Below are positions 1 through 8,586 of a stretch of 55,767 nt of DNA, piece by piece (the stretch's first letter is position 1; each line of letters starts with the position of its first letter). The notes below the pieces were generated by a model. It saw only the letters and a list, made by a program, of their open reading frames with translations, had not been told where the DNA came from and ran no database searches. The translations under genes and the position numbers were made by a program. The stretch comes from Paracoccus fontiphilus (lineage in GTDB: Bacteria; Pseudomonadota; Alphaproteobacteria; Rhodobacterales; Rhodobacteraceae): assembly GCF_017356265.1 (NCBI RefSeq), contig NZ_JAFNAW010000041.1:1-55767 (forward strand), given 5' to 3'.

Positions 1-2
1 TC

Positions 3-1019
3 GACGATCATGTGCCGCTCTACAGGCAGAACGAGATCTTTGCCCGGATGGGCGCCGATATCGCCGATACGACGCTCGTGGACTGGTGTGGTGGGGCGAT
101 GAAAGCCCTGGCACCGCTGATCGAAAAGATCGAGGCCGAGATCATGGCCAGCGATCTGCTCCATGCCGATGACACGCCCATCCGGGTCCTCGATCGCAGC
201 AAGAGCGACAAGGGGCTCGGCAAGGGTGTCAGGAAGGGCAGAATTTGGGCTTACGTCCGCGATCAGCGTCCTTGGGCAGGCAAGGCCCCGCCCGGCGCGG
301 TCTATCAGTTCGCCCCGGACTGGAAGGAAGACCATGTCCTCGGCCATCTGAGCCAGGCCGGCGGCATTCTTCAAGCCGACGGCTACAAGGGCTATGCCAA
401 GCTTTATGCCACCGATCTGGAGGGCAAGAGCCAGTTCCGAGAGGCCGCCTGCTGGGCGCATCTGCGCCGTGACTTCCATGATGTCTGGACCTCGACGAAA
501 TCCGAAATCGCGCGCGAGGCGCTCGACCGGATCGGCAAGCTCTACGATATCGAGCGCGCCATCAGCGGCAAGCCTGCCGAGCTGCGGCTGGCGGTTCGAC
601 AGAAGGAAACCAGGCCCAAGATCGACGCTTTCCGGAACTGGGCCGAAAAGCAGCTGACGCGCATCCCGGGAAAAAGCGATCTGGCCAAGGCCTTCCGCTA
701 TGGGCTGAGCCGCTGGTCTGCCCTCACGCTGTTCCTCGAGGACGGACGCATTGCGATTGACAACAATGCGGCCGAGCGTGCCCTGAGACCAATTGGTGTC
801 GGCAGACGAAACTGGTTATTTGCAGGCTCGGACGCGGGTGGCGAAACGCTCGCGCGAGCCCTGACCGTCATTGAAACGGCAAAGATGAACGGCCTGGATC
901 CGCAAGCCTACCTTGCCGATGTCCTGGAACGCATCCACGATCACATGAACAACCGTCTCGGCGAATTGCTGCCCTGGAACTGGGCGCCAGTAGGCACCGT
1001 CAAGATCGAGGCCGCGTAA
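3..1019 (+). CDS. tnpC: IS66-family transposase TnpC, 5'-truncated by the window edge
   Basis: DDE-type transposase of the IS66 family; it catalyses movement of its own element. The frame is open from the first bases of the window, so the GTG at 12 is only an internal codon and the real start lies to the left. The visible part contains the core motif around LLHADDTPIRVLD (first catalytic Asp), the downstream block IAIDNNAAERALRPI with the catalytic Glu, and the short IS66 C-terminal domain ending LLPWNW. About 338 residues are visible of a usual length near 500. The stop codon is intact, and the last 20 bases overlap the convergent DUF6429-type gene. Confidence 0.93.
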   Translation, partial: DDHVPLYRQNEIFARMGADIADTTLVDWCGGAMKALAPLIEKIEAEIMASDLLHADDTPIRVLDRSKSDKGLGKGVRKGRIWAYVRDQRPWAGKAPPGAVYQFAPDWKEDHVLGHLSQAGGILQADGYKGYAKLYATDLEGKSQFREAACWAHLRRDFHDVWTSTKSEIAREALDRIGKLYDIERAISGKPAELRLAVRQKETRPKIDAFRNWAEKQLTRIPGKSDLAKAFRYGLSRWSALTLFLEDGRIAIDNNAAERALRPIGVGRRNWLFAGSDAGGETLARALTVIETAKMNGLDPQAYLADVLERIHDHMNNRLGELLPWNWAPVGTVKIEAA

Positions 1020-1233
1020 ACAGCGCCCGGAAGAGTTCTTCGGACTGCCTCAGACCCTCATCGGTCAGGACAACCGACTTTGCCTTGCTGACCGGATCGG
1101 CGATCAGGCCCCGGGCGTGCAGCCGCTCCAGGGCGTCCCAATCAAAGCCTTTCCACGCCCGCCGCTCGTCATGCAGCGTCAACCACATCAGCGCCAGAAC
1201 GGCCTCGTCGATCTTGTCCCGATCAATCTCCAT
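1000..1233 (-). CDS. DUF6429-family small protein associated with IS66
   Basis: A 77-residue acidic protein reading IDEAVLALMWLTLHDE...WKGFDWDALERLH. From memory this matches the DUF6429 family, which is regularly found beside IS66 transposases. No biochemical function is established; it may be an accessory or passenger protein of the element. It lies head to head with tnpC, overlapping its 3' end by 20 bases, and sits wholly inside the inferred element boundary at 1326. There is no signal peptide, membrane segment or cysteine motif. The C-terminal LTDEGLRQSEELFRALF could form an amphipathic helix. Confidence 0.7.
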   Translation of the reverse strand: MEIDRDKIDEAVLALMWLTLHDERRAWKGFDWDALERLHARGLIADPVSKAKSVVLTDEGLRQSEELFRALFTRPRS

Positions 1234-1326
1234 GGACTGAGCCTACCACGGAGAGCCGTGGTGCGAGACACGACATCATCAACGCCTGTCAATGCAACAT
1301 GCCCGCGGTGCAAACCGGGTGGTTAC

Positions 1327-1688
1327 GTTCTGTCCCCGACGCCCGTGACATTGCCGACAAGCTGGCCGCGCGTGGGATCAAGCTTCAGCTTGGCACCTCA
1401 ATCCATGATCCCACCGACCCAATGGGCAAGCTGTTCTTCAACATCCTGGCGACCTTTGCCGAGTTCGAAGCAGACCTCATTCGGATGCGGACCCGCGAGG
1501 GCATGGCTGTGGCCCGCGCCAAGGGTAAGCTGCGCGGTAAAAAGCCGAAGCTGTCAGAGCGCCAGCAGCAGGAGCTGCGGCGCATGTATGACACCGGGGA
1601 GTATTCCATCAGTGATCTGGCGGAGGTGTTCTCGATTTCGCGGCCGACCGTGTATCGCACCTTGGGCCGGCAAGCAGCGGCGGCGTGA
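1327..1688 (+). pseudogene. Serine recombinase/resolvase, C-terminal remnant
   Basis: The frame encodes the second half of a Tn3-resolvase/invertase-type serine recombinase: RSVPDARDIADKL, the helix block GKLFFNILATFAEFEADLIRMRTREG that leads into the long E-helix, and a C-terminal helix-turn-helix (YSISDLAEVFSISRPTVYRTLG). The N-terminal catalytic domain with the active serine is absent. Similarity begins exactly at the IS66 boundary, and the apparent ATG at 1299 lies inside the IS end. The natural reading is a recombinase gene split by IS66, whose 5' half should sit left of the window. The stop overlaps the start of the next gene (TGATG), suggesting former translational coupling. Confidence 0.85.
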
Positions 1689-1996
1689 TGACGGATGATC
1701 CAAAGCCTCCGCGCCCCCCGTCGCTGAAAAGCGAGACTCGCCAGACGAACTGGCGCCGCACCAACCTGCCGAAGTCTCAGGCCCATCTCGCGGTTCAGCG
1801 GGCGCTCATGTCCGGCGCACTGGAAAAGCAGGGCTGCGAGGTCTGTGGCGCGGCAAGGGTCGATGCCCACCACGACCGATACGACGAACCCTTGAACGTG
1901 CGGTGGCTCTGCCGCAGCCATCACGTCAAGCTGCACCACTACGGCGAGGATATGTTTCCGATTGGCCGACCGCAGGCGGGATTAGAGGGCGAGTGA
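1688..1996 (+). CDS. Small HNH/zinc-finger-like protein of unknown function
   Basis: A 102-residue protein. The N-terminus is proline-rich and basic; the C-terminal half carries CEVCG...DAHHDRYDEP...WLCRSHHVKLHH, that is a CxxC pair, a DAHH motif and a later C-x2-HH. This arrangement resembles treble-clef HNH nucleases or zinc fingers found in phages and mobile elements. The DNA-cleaving residues cannot be confirmed by eye, so a nuclease role is inference. ATG 1688 is preferred over GTG 1685 because it gives the TGATG overlap with the recombinase stop. It lies in an IS/recombinase remnant zone, consistent with phage or plasmid origin. Confidence 0.6.
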   Translation: MTDDPKPPRPPSLKSETRQTNWRRTNLPKSQAHLAVQRALMSGALEKQGCEVCGAARVDAHHDRYDEPLNVRWLCRSHHVKLHHYGEDMFPIGRPQAGLEGE

Positions 1997-2003
1997 GAGC
2001 AGA

Positions 2004-2324
2004 ATGACGGCACGACCTGTCGATTGGGAGGCACTGCGCGATCAATGCGCAGAGGTGCTGTGGCGTGAGGTTTCAGCGCCCCAACTTCCAAACGTCTGCC
2101 GCCGTATCGGCCTTGATCCTGAAAAAACACAGGCAGAGCCAATCAACAGCAAGCGAGCCTATGTAAAATCGCTTCTAGGTGCCGTGGATAACAAGGCTAC
2201 TCTGGCTGTCGCACGCAAAATCGTAGAAAATTACGACGATTTTCAGCTTCGAGAAGCGGTCAACAAAATTGACGAAGCTAGCGGAAGTATCGGCGCAACG
2301 GAAGAGCGTCGCTGCATCTTCTGA
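2004..2324 (+). CDS. Hypothetical protein resembling the N-terminal domain of Abi-type defence proteins, probably truncated
   Basis: A 106-residue soluble protein starting seven bases after the HNH-like gene, so co-transcription is likely. It reads VDWEALRDQCAEVLWREV...LCRRIGLDP...NSKRAYVKSLL...ATLAVARKIVENYDDFQLREAV, an all-helical pattern recalled from N-terminal domains of AbiJ-like abortive-infection proteins. Those proteins usually continue several hundred residues into a toxin or HEPN-type domain. Here the frame stops just after a linker-like segment (EERRCIF), so the effector part is missing. The family assignment is weak. Codon use is less GC-rich than that of its neighbours, consistent with acquisition by transfer. 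Confidence 0.45.
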   Translation: MTARPVDWEALRDQCAEVLWREVSAPQLPNVCRRIGLDPEKTQAEPINSKRAYVKSLLGAVDNKATLAVARKIVENYDDFQLREAVNKIDEASGSIGATEERRCIF

Positions 2325-2562
2325 TTGCGGGTTCAGTGAGAGCAATCAGGCTCTAGCGTAGTGCTGCGTCGTTGCAGATCGTACTCTGTCGTAGAATATC
2401 GTGCAAAATCGTAGAAATGGTTGCGGGGGCGCGCAACCTACGAGACCGACACTCGATCCAAGCGGCCATCTGACCGACCGTATATAGCCGCCTGAAAGCA
2501 CCTGAGGCGTCCGATCAATCGTGTTGAAATCTCCGCACGAAACGCGGAAATCCCAACATAAC
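2325..2562. other. Gene-free AT-richer stretch before the IS5 element
   Basis: No convincing gene is seen. The stretch holds short repeated words (ATCGTAC, TCGTAG, ATCGTGC, ATCGTAG) between 2376 and 2416. A 15-base word GCAAAATCGTAGAAA (2402-2416) also occurs inside the preceding gene at 2214-2228, so this may be decayed or duplicated 3' sequence of that gene. Confidence 0.4.
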
Positions 2563-2566
2563 TTAT

Positions 2567-3849
2567 GGGCACCTCGATTTTTGACCGCTTGCGCTGTTCT
2601 TTGGCCAGTTCGACGGCTTGAGGAACACATGACGTGTCTGGGCAGGGTGTGGCGTGTTGGCTTCGCGGGCTTTACGGGCGGAGGACAGCGCCGCCTTTCG
2701 GCCCTTACGGGCTGACTTCGGCGCCCCGGATCACGCTGGGCAGGGGTTCAGGCGGCGCAGCTGGACGAGGCGACGCATGTTGTAGGCGAGGTTCTTCATC
2801 CCAATCTTGGCCTTCGCCCGCACCAGGCCGATGGTGCGCAACAGCGTGCCGCCCATGTCGTTGGTCTGCGCGCCGAAGACATGCTCGACCCGTGCGCGCA
2901 CTGCGGATTTCGTGCGGTTGCTGCCTTTAGCCTGTTCGGTAAGCGGCTTGCCTCGCTTGCCCTTGCGGTGGATGTGGCTCTTCAGCTTGCACGCGCGCAG
3001 CCTGGCTTCCATCTCTACGGACCGATACGCCGGATCAGCCCAGACCCCTGCGCCAGTGTTGCCCCGCATCAGCAGATGATCCACTGCCTGGCTGTCATGC
3101 AGGGCCGCATCGCTGACGTGGTAACGGCGCACCAGCTTGTGCTGGCGGTCCACGTTAACGTGGTTTTTGTAGCCGTAGTGGGATTTCCCGTGCTTCTTGG
3201 TCCAGCGGGCATCCACGTCCTTCTGCGATCGCTTGGCGGGCTTTTCGGCCCAGCCCTCGGGCTCCTCGCCGGCCTTGATCGCCCGGTTTTCATCTCGCGT
3301 GTTGTGGTTCTTCGGCACCGGCACGATGGAGGCATCCAAGATCTGGCCGCCCCGCGCGATGTAGCCTTGCCGCGCCAGATAGCCGTCGAACTGCTGAAAC
3401 AGCGCCTCGACCATGCCCGCCTGTGCCAGCCCCTCGCGATAAAGCCAGACGGTCTTTGCATCGGGCACGCGGTCCTCCAGCCCCAGACCAAGGAACCGCA
3501 TGAAGGACAGCCGGTCGCGGACCTGATACTCGATCTGGTCGTCGGACAGGTTGTAGAGGGCACCCAACACCAGCGTCTTGAACATCACCACCGCGTCCAT
3601 GGGCTTGCGCCCCGCCCGCGATTTGCGCTCCGCCTCCGGCTTGCGCCAGACCCGCTCCAGCGTCGGTCGGAACTCCTCCCAGGGCACAATGGCGTCGATC
3701 TCGACCAGCGGGTCCTTCTTGGCGTCTAGGCTCACGTAGCGGTCCGAAAGATCAAAGAAACCCATCTGCGCCATCGTCACGCTCCAGCAGCCGAATGCCC
3801 CGTGCGTCCTACCCCGGCGGCCCGGTTAGCGCAATTTTTCGAGGTGCCC
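2567..3849 (-). mobile_element. Complete IS5-family insertion sequence with TTAT target duplication
   Basis: A 1283-bp element. The left end (2567-2577) reads GGGCACCTCGA and the right end (3839-3849) is its exact inverse complement, TCGAGGTGCCC. Both ends are flanked by the tetranucleotide TTAT (2563-2566 and 3850-3853), the 4-bp duplication expected of an IS5-group insertion. One intact transposase gene fills the minus strand. Removing the element and one TTAT copy rejoins flanks that carry no recognised gene across the site, so the insertion appears to have hit non-coding DNA 3' of the TetR gene. Confidence 0.92.
2731..3780 (-). CDS. IS5-family transposase
   Basis: A 349-residue DDE transposase. 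The N-terminal region (about 1-100) has the IS5 DUF772-type domain (WRKPEAERKSRAGRKPMDAVVMFKTLVL). The catalytic triad is recognisable as Asp149 (ILDASIVPVPKNHN), Asp249 (WADPAYRS) and Glu299 (RARVEHVFG), followed by the usual GMKNLAYNMRRLVQL C-terminus. Its length is normal for the family and the frame is intact, so the element could be active. Starts at 3780 or 3774 are both possible. It is the only gene between the inverted repeats at 2567 and 3849. Confidence 0.93.
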   Translation of the reverse strand: MTMAQMGFFDLSDRYVSLDAKKDPLVEIDAIVPWEEFRPTLERVWRKPEAERKSRAGRKPMDAVVMFKTLVLGALYNLSDDQIEYQVRDRLSFMRFLGLGLEDRVPDAKTVWLYREGLAQAGMVEALFQQFDGYLARQGYIARGGQILDASIVPVPKNHNTRDENRAIKAGEEPEGWAEKPAKRSQKDVDARWTKKHGKSHYGYKNHVNVDRQHKLVRRYHVSDAALHDSQAVDHLLMRGNTGAGVWADPAYRSVEMEARLRACKLKSHIHRKGKRGKPLTEQAKGSNRTKSAVRARVEHVFGAQTNDMGGTLLRTIGLVRAKAKIGMKNLAYNMRRLVQLRRLNPCPA

Positions 3850-3890
3850 TTATACAGGATCGCAGTTGGCAAGCTGACTTGGATAGTGGT

Positions 3891-4517
3891 CTAGATGGGA
3901 CGCCAGCCGAATACCCCATCTGAACAACCAGGCAGCATTGCGTTCATCAGGGCGGTTTGCAGCATCTGTCGCTGATCCGCCTCGGGGATAGCCAGCAAAT
4001 CCGCAGGCCCGAAAATCGCACGATGGGTCACGAAACCGCTGAGAAGGCTAAGCGCGAAATGCGCCCGTCCCGGATCCGCATGGCCAAACGCCCTGCTTAG
4101 AGGCAGGGCTAGTGACGTGCCAAAGAATTGCGCAATGATCGCCCGCGCCTCGCTGCAGAGGCTGGACTGTGTCAGTAAATGAAGCGGCCTGACATCTTCT
4201 ACCTTGCGCGGATCACGCAGGAAGGCCAGATCGCAGATCCGGTTGATCATGGTCGCGCCATCGGGGCCCCCTGCGGCGATGTCATCGAGGGGCGCAAGCG
4301 CCAGCAAGGCCTGACGGAATATCTCGGCCTTCGACCCGAAGGCGCGATGGACATAGGCCACATCGACCCCAGCCGCGGCGGCGATGTCGCGCAGGCTGGT
4401 GTCGGAATAGGGCATCCGCGCGAAAAGCAGCATCGCCGATGCAAGAATGCGTTCTTTCCCGGTTGCCTGCCCCGGCATGCGGTCGGTCGAGTTGGCTGAG
4501 TTGAGCGTCCTTGGCAT
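3891..4517 (-). CDS. TetR/AcrR-family transcriptional regulator
   Basis: About 208 residues from the ATG at 4517. An in-frame extension to 4640 uses TTG and reads as atypical sequence, so it is rejected. The N-terminal DNA-binding domain is clear: GKERILASAMLLFARMPYSDTSLRDIAAAAGVDVAYVHRAFGSKAEIFRQAL, with the helix-turn-helix ending in the usual Tyr-x-x-x-Phe-x-(S/N)-K. The C-terminal ligand domain is divergent, so the inducer cannot be named. It diverges from the HlyD/RbbA/permease operon starting at 4777, and a perfect 17-bp palindrome lies between them at 4670-4686. The simplest model is local repression of that exporter and of itself. Confidence 0.88.
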   Translation of the reverse strand: MPRTLNSANSTDRMPGQATGKERILASAMLLFARMPYSDTSLRDIAAAAGVDVAYVHRAFGSKAEIFRQALLALAPLDDIAAGGPDGATMINRICDLAFLRDPRKVEDVRPLHLLTQSSLCSEARAIIAQFFGTSLALPLSRAFGHADPGRAHFALSLLSGFVTHRAIFGPADLLAIPEADQRQMLQTALMNAMLPGCSDGVFGWRPI

Positions 4518-4669
4518 GGGTGGCTTGTGTTCGTCCGGTGGCTTCGACGCGAAGAAACTGAAAATGCTGCCCCGGAGCAGAGGTGCGGCAAGGTGCAGCC
4601 CACACCGGGTCGTGTTGTTTAGCTGGTTTTTCAACAGCAAACAACCAGCAGCCGCTTTTGCGCGACAAT

Positions 4670-4686
4670 ACAGGGTTTTACCCTGT
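4670..4686. promoter_or_regulatory. Candidate TetR operator, 17-bp perfect palindrome
   Basis: ACAGGGTTTTACCCTGT has 7-base arms around a 3-base centre. A further ACAGGG half-site follows at 4702-4707, and a TTGACA hexamer (possible -35) lies at 4696-4701. The position between the TetR gene and the divergent export operon fits an operator. Binding by this TetR protein is inferred. Confidence 0.6.
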
Positions 4687-4776
4687 CATTGAGCGTTGAC
4701 AACAGGGGAGCGTAGGGCGAAAACCGCATCGGGACATGCGCGAAGCATCCATCAGCACAGCAATCAGAGGCAGATC

Positions 4777-5844
4777 ATGGCAAAGCCCGGCAGAAACACC
4801 ATTATTCTGGGCGGCCTGGCCGTTGTCGCCGTGCTTGGCTGGCTGGCCTGGGACCGGCTGCAACCCGCCGGTCTGCCGGCGGGTTTTGCCAGCGCCAATG
4901 GCCGGATCGAGGCGACCGAGGTGGATATCGCGGCGCTCACCGGCGGCCGAATCGCCGAAATCACCGCTGCCGAAGGTGACATGGTCAGCGCAGGCGATGT
5001 GCTGGTGCAGATGGACGTGGTGCAGCTGAACGCACAAAAACGTCAGGCCGAAGCGCAGCTTGCCCGCGCCGAAATCGGCGTCGAGACAGCAAGGGCGCTG
5101 GTCGCTCAGGCCGAGGCACAAGAGCGCGCGGCCCGGGCCGCGGTTGATCAGGCAGGCTCGGTTGCCGATGCCGCGTCGCGCAGGCTTGAACGCTCTGAGC
5201 AGCTTGCAAAGACCAGTGCGATCTCGCAGCAGGTGCTGGATGATGACCGCGCCCGGGACGCCCAGGCCCGCGCCGGTGTGGCCTCGGCCGAAGCCAGCCA
5301 TGCGGCAGCGCTGGCGGGGGTCAGCAGCGCGCAGGCGCAGGTGGTCGATGCAAGTGCGGCCGTCGAGGCGGCAAAGGCGTCGATTGATGCGATCCAGGCC
5401 TCTCTGGACGACGCCACGCTGAAAGCGCCGCGCACGGGCCGGATCCAGTATCGCATCGCACAAGAGGGCGAGATTGTCGGCTCTGGCGGGCGGATCCTCA
5501 GCCTTGTCGATCTGGGCGATGTCTATATGACGGTTTTTCTGCCGACATCGCAGGTCGGCCGGGTGCAGGTCGGATCAGAGGTGCGCCTTGTCATGGATGC
5601 GGCGCGGGAATTCGTGATCCCGGCCACGGTTTCCTATGTTGCCGATGTGGCGCAGTTCACGCCAAAGACGGTCGAGACCGCCGATGAGCGCGAAAAGCTG
5701 ATGTTCCGCGTCCGTGCCCGCATCGACCCCGAGCTGCTGTCGCGGCATATCGAGGATGTCAAAACCGGCCTGCCGGGCATGGCCTATCTGCGGCTTGATC
5801 CGGATGCCGCCTGGCCTGACTTTCTTTCCAATGTCGTGAAATGA
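4777..5844 (+). CDS. HlyD-family membrane-fusion protein of an RbbA/YhhJ-type exporter
   Basis: Periplasmic adaptor anchored by one N-terminal membrane segment (about residues 8-23, [18 protein letters not shown]). It links the inner-membrane ABC transporter to an outer-membrane channel. The first lipoyl half-motif ([28 protein letters not shown]) is followed by a long Ala/Gln/Glu-rich coiled-coil hairpin (about 85-215), then the second half ([21 protein letters not shown]) and a beta-barrel domain. ATG 4777 is chosen because CAGAGG lies 7 bases upstream and the signal anchor starts there; the upstream frame extension is not credible. Its stop overlaps the next start (ATGA). The arrangement matches yhiI-rbbA-yhhJ operons of other Proteobacteria. 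Confidence 0.92.
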   Translation: MAKPGRNTIILGGLAVVAVLGWLAWDRLQPAGLPAGFASANGRIEATEVDIAALTGGRIAEITAAEGDMVSAGDVLVQMDVVQLNAQKRQAEAQLARAEIGVETARALVAQAEAQERAARAAVDQAGSVADAASRRLERSEQLAKTSAISQQVLDDDRARDAQARAGVASAEASHAAALAGVSSAQAQVVDASAAVEAAKASIDAIQASLDDATLKAPRTGRIQYRIAQEGEIVGSGGRILSLVDLGDVYMTVFLPTSQVGRVQVGSEVRLVMDAAREFVIPATVSYVADVAQFTPKTVETADEREKLMFRVRARIDPELLSRHIEDVKTGLPGMAYLRLDPDAAWPDFLSNVVK

Positions 5845-8579
5845 CCGGCTCAGTTGCCGGGGTCTCCGGCCTGACGCTGCGCTATGGCAAGGTCACGGCG
5901 CTTGACAATGTGACGCTGGAGATCCCTGAGGGGCGCATGGTCGGGCTGATCGGGCCAGACGGGGTCGGAAAGTCCAGCCTTCTGTCGCTGCTGGCCGGGG
6001 CACGTGTGATCCAGCAGGGCAAGGTCGAGGTTCTGGGCGGCGATATGCGCGATGTGGCGCATCGCAACCGCGTCTGCCCCCGCACCGCCTATATGCCGCA
6101 GGGTCTGGGCAAGAACCTCTACCCGACGCTTTCGGTCGAAGAGAACCTTGATTTCTTCGGCTCGCTTTTCGGTCATGACAAGGCCGAACGCGAGCGGCGG
6201 ATTACCGATCTGCTGGCTGCGACCGGCATGACGCCGTTCCGGTCGCGCCCGGCGTCAAAGCTGTCGGGCGGCATGAAGCAAAAGCTGGGTCTGTGCTGCG
6301 CGCTGATCCATGATCCCGATTTCCTGATTCTTGACGAGCCGACCACCGGCGTCGATCCGCTGTCGCGCCGCCAGTTCTGGGATCTGATCGACCGCATCCG
6401 CGCGACACGGCCGGGGATGAGCGTGATCACCGCCACCGCCTATATGGAAGAGGCCGCGCGCTTCGACTGGCTGGTTGCGATGAATGCGGGCCGGGTGCTG
6501 GCCACCGGCACCACCAACGATCTGCTGTCGCGGACCGGGGCCGACACGCTTGATGCAGCCTTCATCGAGCTTTTGCCCGAAGAAGACCGGGGCGAAGACA
6601 GTGCCGTGGTGATCCCGCCGCGGACCACCGATGACAGCGATATCGCCATCGAGGCCGAGGGGCTGACGCAGCGCTTTGGCGATTTCGTGGCGGTCGACAA
6701 TGTTTCCTTCCGCATCCCCAGGGGTGAGATTTTCGGCTTTCTGGGTTCGAACGGCTGCGGCAAGACGACGACGATGAAGATGCTCACCGGGCTTCTGGAG
6801 CCGAGTGAGGGCCGGGCAAAGCTTTTCGGCCATGAGGTCGATGCAAGCGATCTGTCGGTGCGCCGCCGGGTCGGGTTCATGTCGCAGGCCTTCTCGCTCT
6901 ATTCCGAGCTGACGGTGCGTCAGAACCTTGATCTGCACGCGCGGCTTTTCGATATGGCGGCCGAGAAGATCCCCGCCAGGGTTGACGAGATGATCGCCCG
7001 GTTCGATCTGGGCGACGTGACCGACAGCCTGCCCGAGGCGTTGCCGCTGGGTATCCGCCAGCGGCTTTCGCTGGCGGTGGCGATGATCCATGCGCCCGAG
7101 ATCCTGATCCTTGACGAGCCGACCTCGGGGGTGGACCCGGTGGCGCGCAACGGCTTCTGGCGTATTCTGGCGGAACTTTCGCGCAAGGATGGCGTGACGA
7201 TCTTTGTCTCGACCCATTTCATGAACGAGGCGGAATGGTGCGACCGCATCAGCCTGATGCATGCGGGCAAGGTGCTGGTCTCGGACACCGCCGAGGGGAT
7301 CACGAAAGCCAAAGGTTGCGCCACGCTGGAAGACGCGTTCATCGCCTATCTTGAAGAGGCGATTGGCGAGACGGCACCCGCCCCCGCCGCTGCGCCCGAG
7401 GCCGCGCCCGAGGCCCCCGCAGCCGGGGTGACCCATCACGCGCAGCAATCCGGCTTCAGCCTGCGGCGACTGCTTAGCTATTCGCAGCTGGAAAGCCTGC
7501 AATTGCAGCGCGATCCGATCCGGCTGACCATGGCGTTGGTCGGCAGCCTTCTTCTGATGATCGTGGTGGGGCTGGGCATCAACATGGATGTCGAGGATCT
7601 GACCTTCGCCACCCTTGACCGCGACCAGACCACCACCAGCCGCAATTATATCGCCGATATTGCGGGATCGCGCTATTTCATCGAACAGCCGGCCCTGACA
7701 AGTTACGACGAGATCGACGCAAGAATGCGCTCGGGCGAGCTGGCGCTGGCGATCGAGATCCCGCCCGGCTTTGCCGCCGATATCGCGGCAGGCAGGGATG
7801 TGCAGGTCGGGGCCTGGTTCGACGGCGCCAACCCCAGCCGCGCCAATACGGTGCAGGGCTATGTGCAGGGCATGCATGCCGACTGGATCACACGTCAGGC
7901 GCGTCAGCTTTACGGTGACAAGGCGAGCGGCGGCAGTTTCGAACTGGTGACCCGATACCGCTACAACCCCGACGTGCGCAGCCTGAATGCGATGGTCCCG
8001 GCGATCATCCCGCTGCTTTTGCTGATGATCCCGGCGATCCTGACCACGCTTTCGGTCGCGCGTGAACGCGAACTGGGCTCGATCATCAATTTCTACGTCA
8101 CGCCGGTGACGCGGCTGGAATTTCTGCTTGGCAAACAGCTGCCCTATATCGCGCTGGCCATGCTGAATTTCTTCCTGATGATGGCCATGGCGGTCACATT
8201 CTTCGCAGTGCCCTTCAACGGCAGTTTTCTGGGCTTTACCCTTTCGGCGCTGATCTATGTCACCGCGACCACGGCGCTTGGTTTTCTGGTGTCGGTCTTC
8301 ATCGCAAGTCAGGTCGCGGCGCTGTTCGCGACCGCCATGCTGACGATGATCCCGGCGGTCAGCTATTCGGGTTTGATCTACCCGGTCTCTTCGCTGTCGG
8401 GTTTTGGCCGGGTTCTGGGCGAGATCTACCCCTCGACCTGGTTTATCACCGCCGCGCGGGGGGCTTTCTCCAAGGCCTTCGGAATGGCGGAACTGGCCGG
8501 GCCGATGCTGGCCATGGGCATCGCCATTCCGGTGATTATCGGGCTGGCGGCGGCCTTCCTGGAAAAACAGGCGAAGTGA
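5841..8579 (+). CDS. rbbA: RbbA-like double ABC ATPase fused to ABC-2 permease
   Basis: A 912-residue fusion with two nucleotide-binding domains (about 5-240 and 270-505), a Pro/Ala linker (about 510-535) and an ABC-2-type membrane domain (about 545-910). Domain 1 has Walker A GPDGVGKS (38-45), signature LSGGMKQK and Walker [12 protein letters not shown]. Domain 2 has Walker A SNGCGKTT and [11 protein letters not shown], but its signature is LPLGIRQR rather than LSGGQ. The membrane part has a large periplasmic loop after the first helix, then a cluster of five to six helices. This architecture is that of E. coli RbbA/YhiH, described as a ribosome-associated ATPase; an export role with its HlyD partner is the contextual inference. 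The start overlaps the upstream stop by four bases. Confidence 0.92.
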   Translation: MTGSVAGVSGLTLRYGKVTALDNVTLEIPEGRMVGLIGPDGVGKSSLLSLLAGARVIQQGKVEVLGGDMRDVAHRNRVCPRTAYMPQGLGKNLYPTLSVEENLDFFGSLFGHDKAERERRITDLLAATGMTPFRSRPASKLSGGMKQKLGLCCALIHDPDFLILDEPTTGVDPLSRRQFWDLIDRIRATRPGMSVITATAYMEEAARFDWLVAMNAGRVLATGTTNDLLSRTGADTLDAAFIELLPEEDRGEDSAVVIPPRTTDDSDIAIEAEGLTQRFGDFVAVDNVSFRIPRGEIFGFLGSNGCGKTTTMKMLTGLLEPSEGRAKLFGHEVDASDLSVRRRVGFMSQAFSLYSELTVRQNLDLHARLFDMAAEKIPARVDEMIARFDLGDVTDSLPEALPLGIRQRLSLAVAMIHAPEILILDEPTSGVDPVARNGFWRILAELSRKDGVTIFVSTHFMNEAEWCDRISLMHAGKVLVSDTAEGITKAKGCATLEDAFIAYLEEAIGETAPAPAAAPEAAPEAPAAGVTHHAQQSGFSLRRLLSYSQLESLQLQRDPIRLTMALVGSLLLMIVVGLGINMDVEDLTFATLDRDQTTTSRNYIADIAGSRYFIEQPALTSYDEIDARMRSGELALAIEIPPGFAADIAAGRDVQVGAWFDGANPSRANTVQGYVQGMHADWITRQARQLYGDKASGGSFELVTRYRYNPDVRSLNAMVPAIIPLLLLMIPAILTTLSVARERELGSIINFYVTPVTRLEFLLGKQLPYIALAMLNFFLMMAMAVTFFAVPFNGSFLGFTLSALIYVTATTALGFLVSVFIASQVAALFATAMLTMIPAVSYSGLIYPVSSLSGFGRVLGEIYPSTWFITAARGAFSKAFGMAELAGPMLAMGIAIPVIIGLAAAFLEKQAK

Positions 8580-8586
8580 GGGGCGG

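Larger units (their letters stand above)
1..1326 (+). mobile_element. IS66-family insertion element, 3' part (left side outside the window)
   Basis: This is the right-hand part of an IS66-type element. It contains the C-terminal two thirds of the TnpC transposase and, convergently, a small DUF6429-type gene often found in such elements. The right boundary is placed at 1326: inward from there the reverse strand begins GTAACCACCCGG, which fits the GTAA-type ends of IS66 elements, and from 1327 the sequence turns abruptly into serine-recombinase coding sequence. IS66 elements normally make 8-bp target duplications, so GTTCTGTC (1327-1334) should also lie just left of the other end, which is outside the window. 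Confidence 0.75.

Noticed and set aside
4282..4668. Alternative minus-strand frames and longer starts for the TetR gene up to 4640
   Set aside because: The extension uses TTG without a ribosome-binding site, adds non-family sequence and would approach the palindromic operator.
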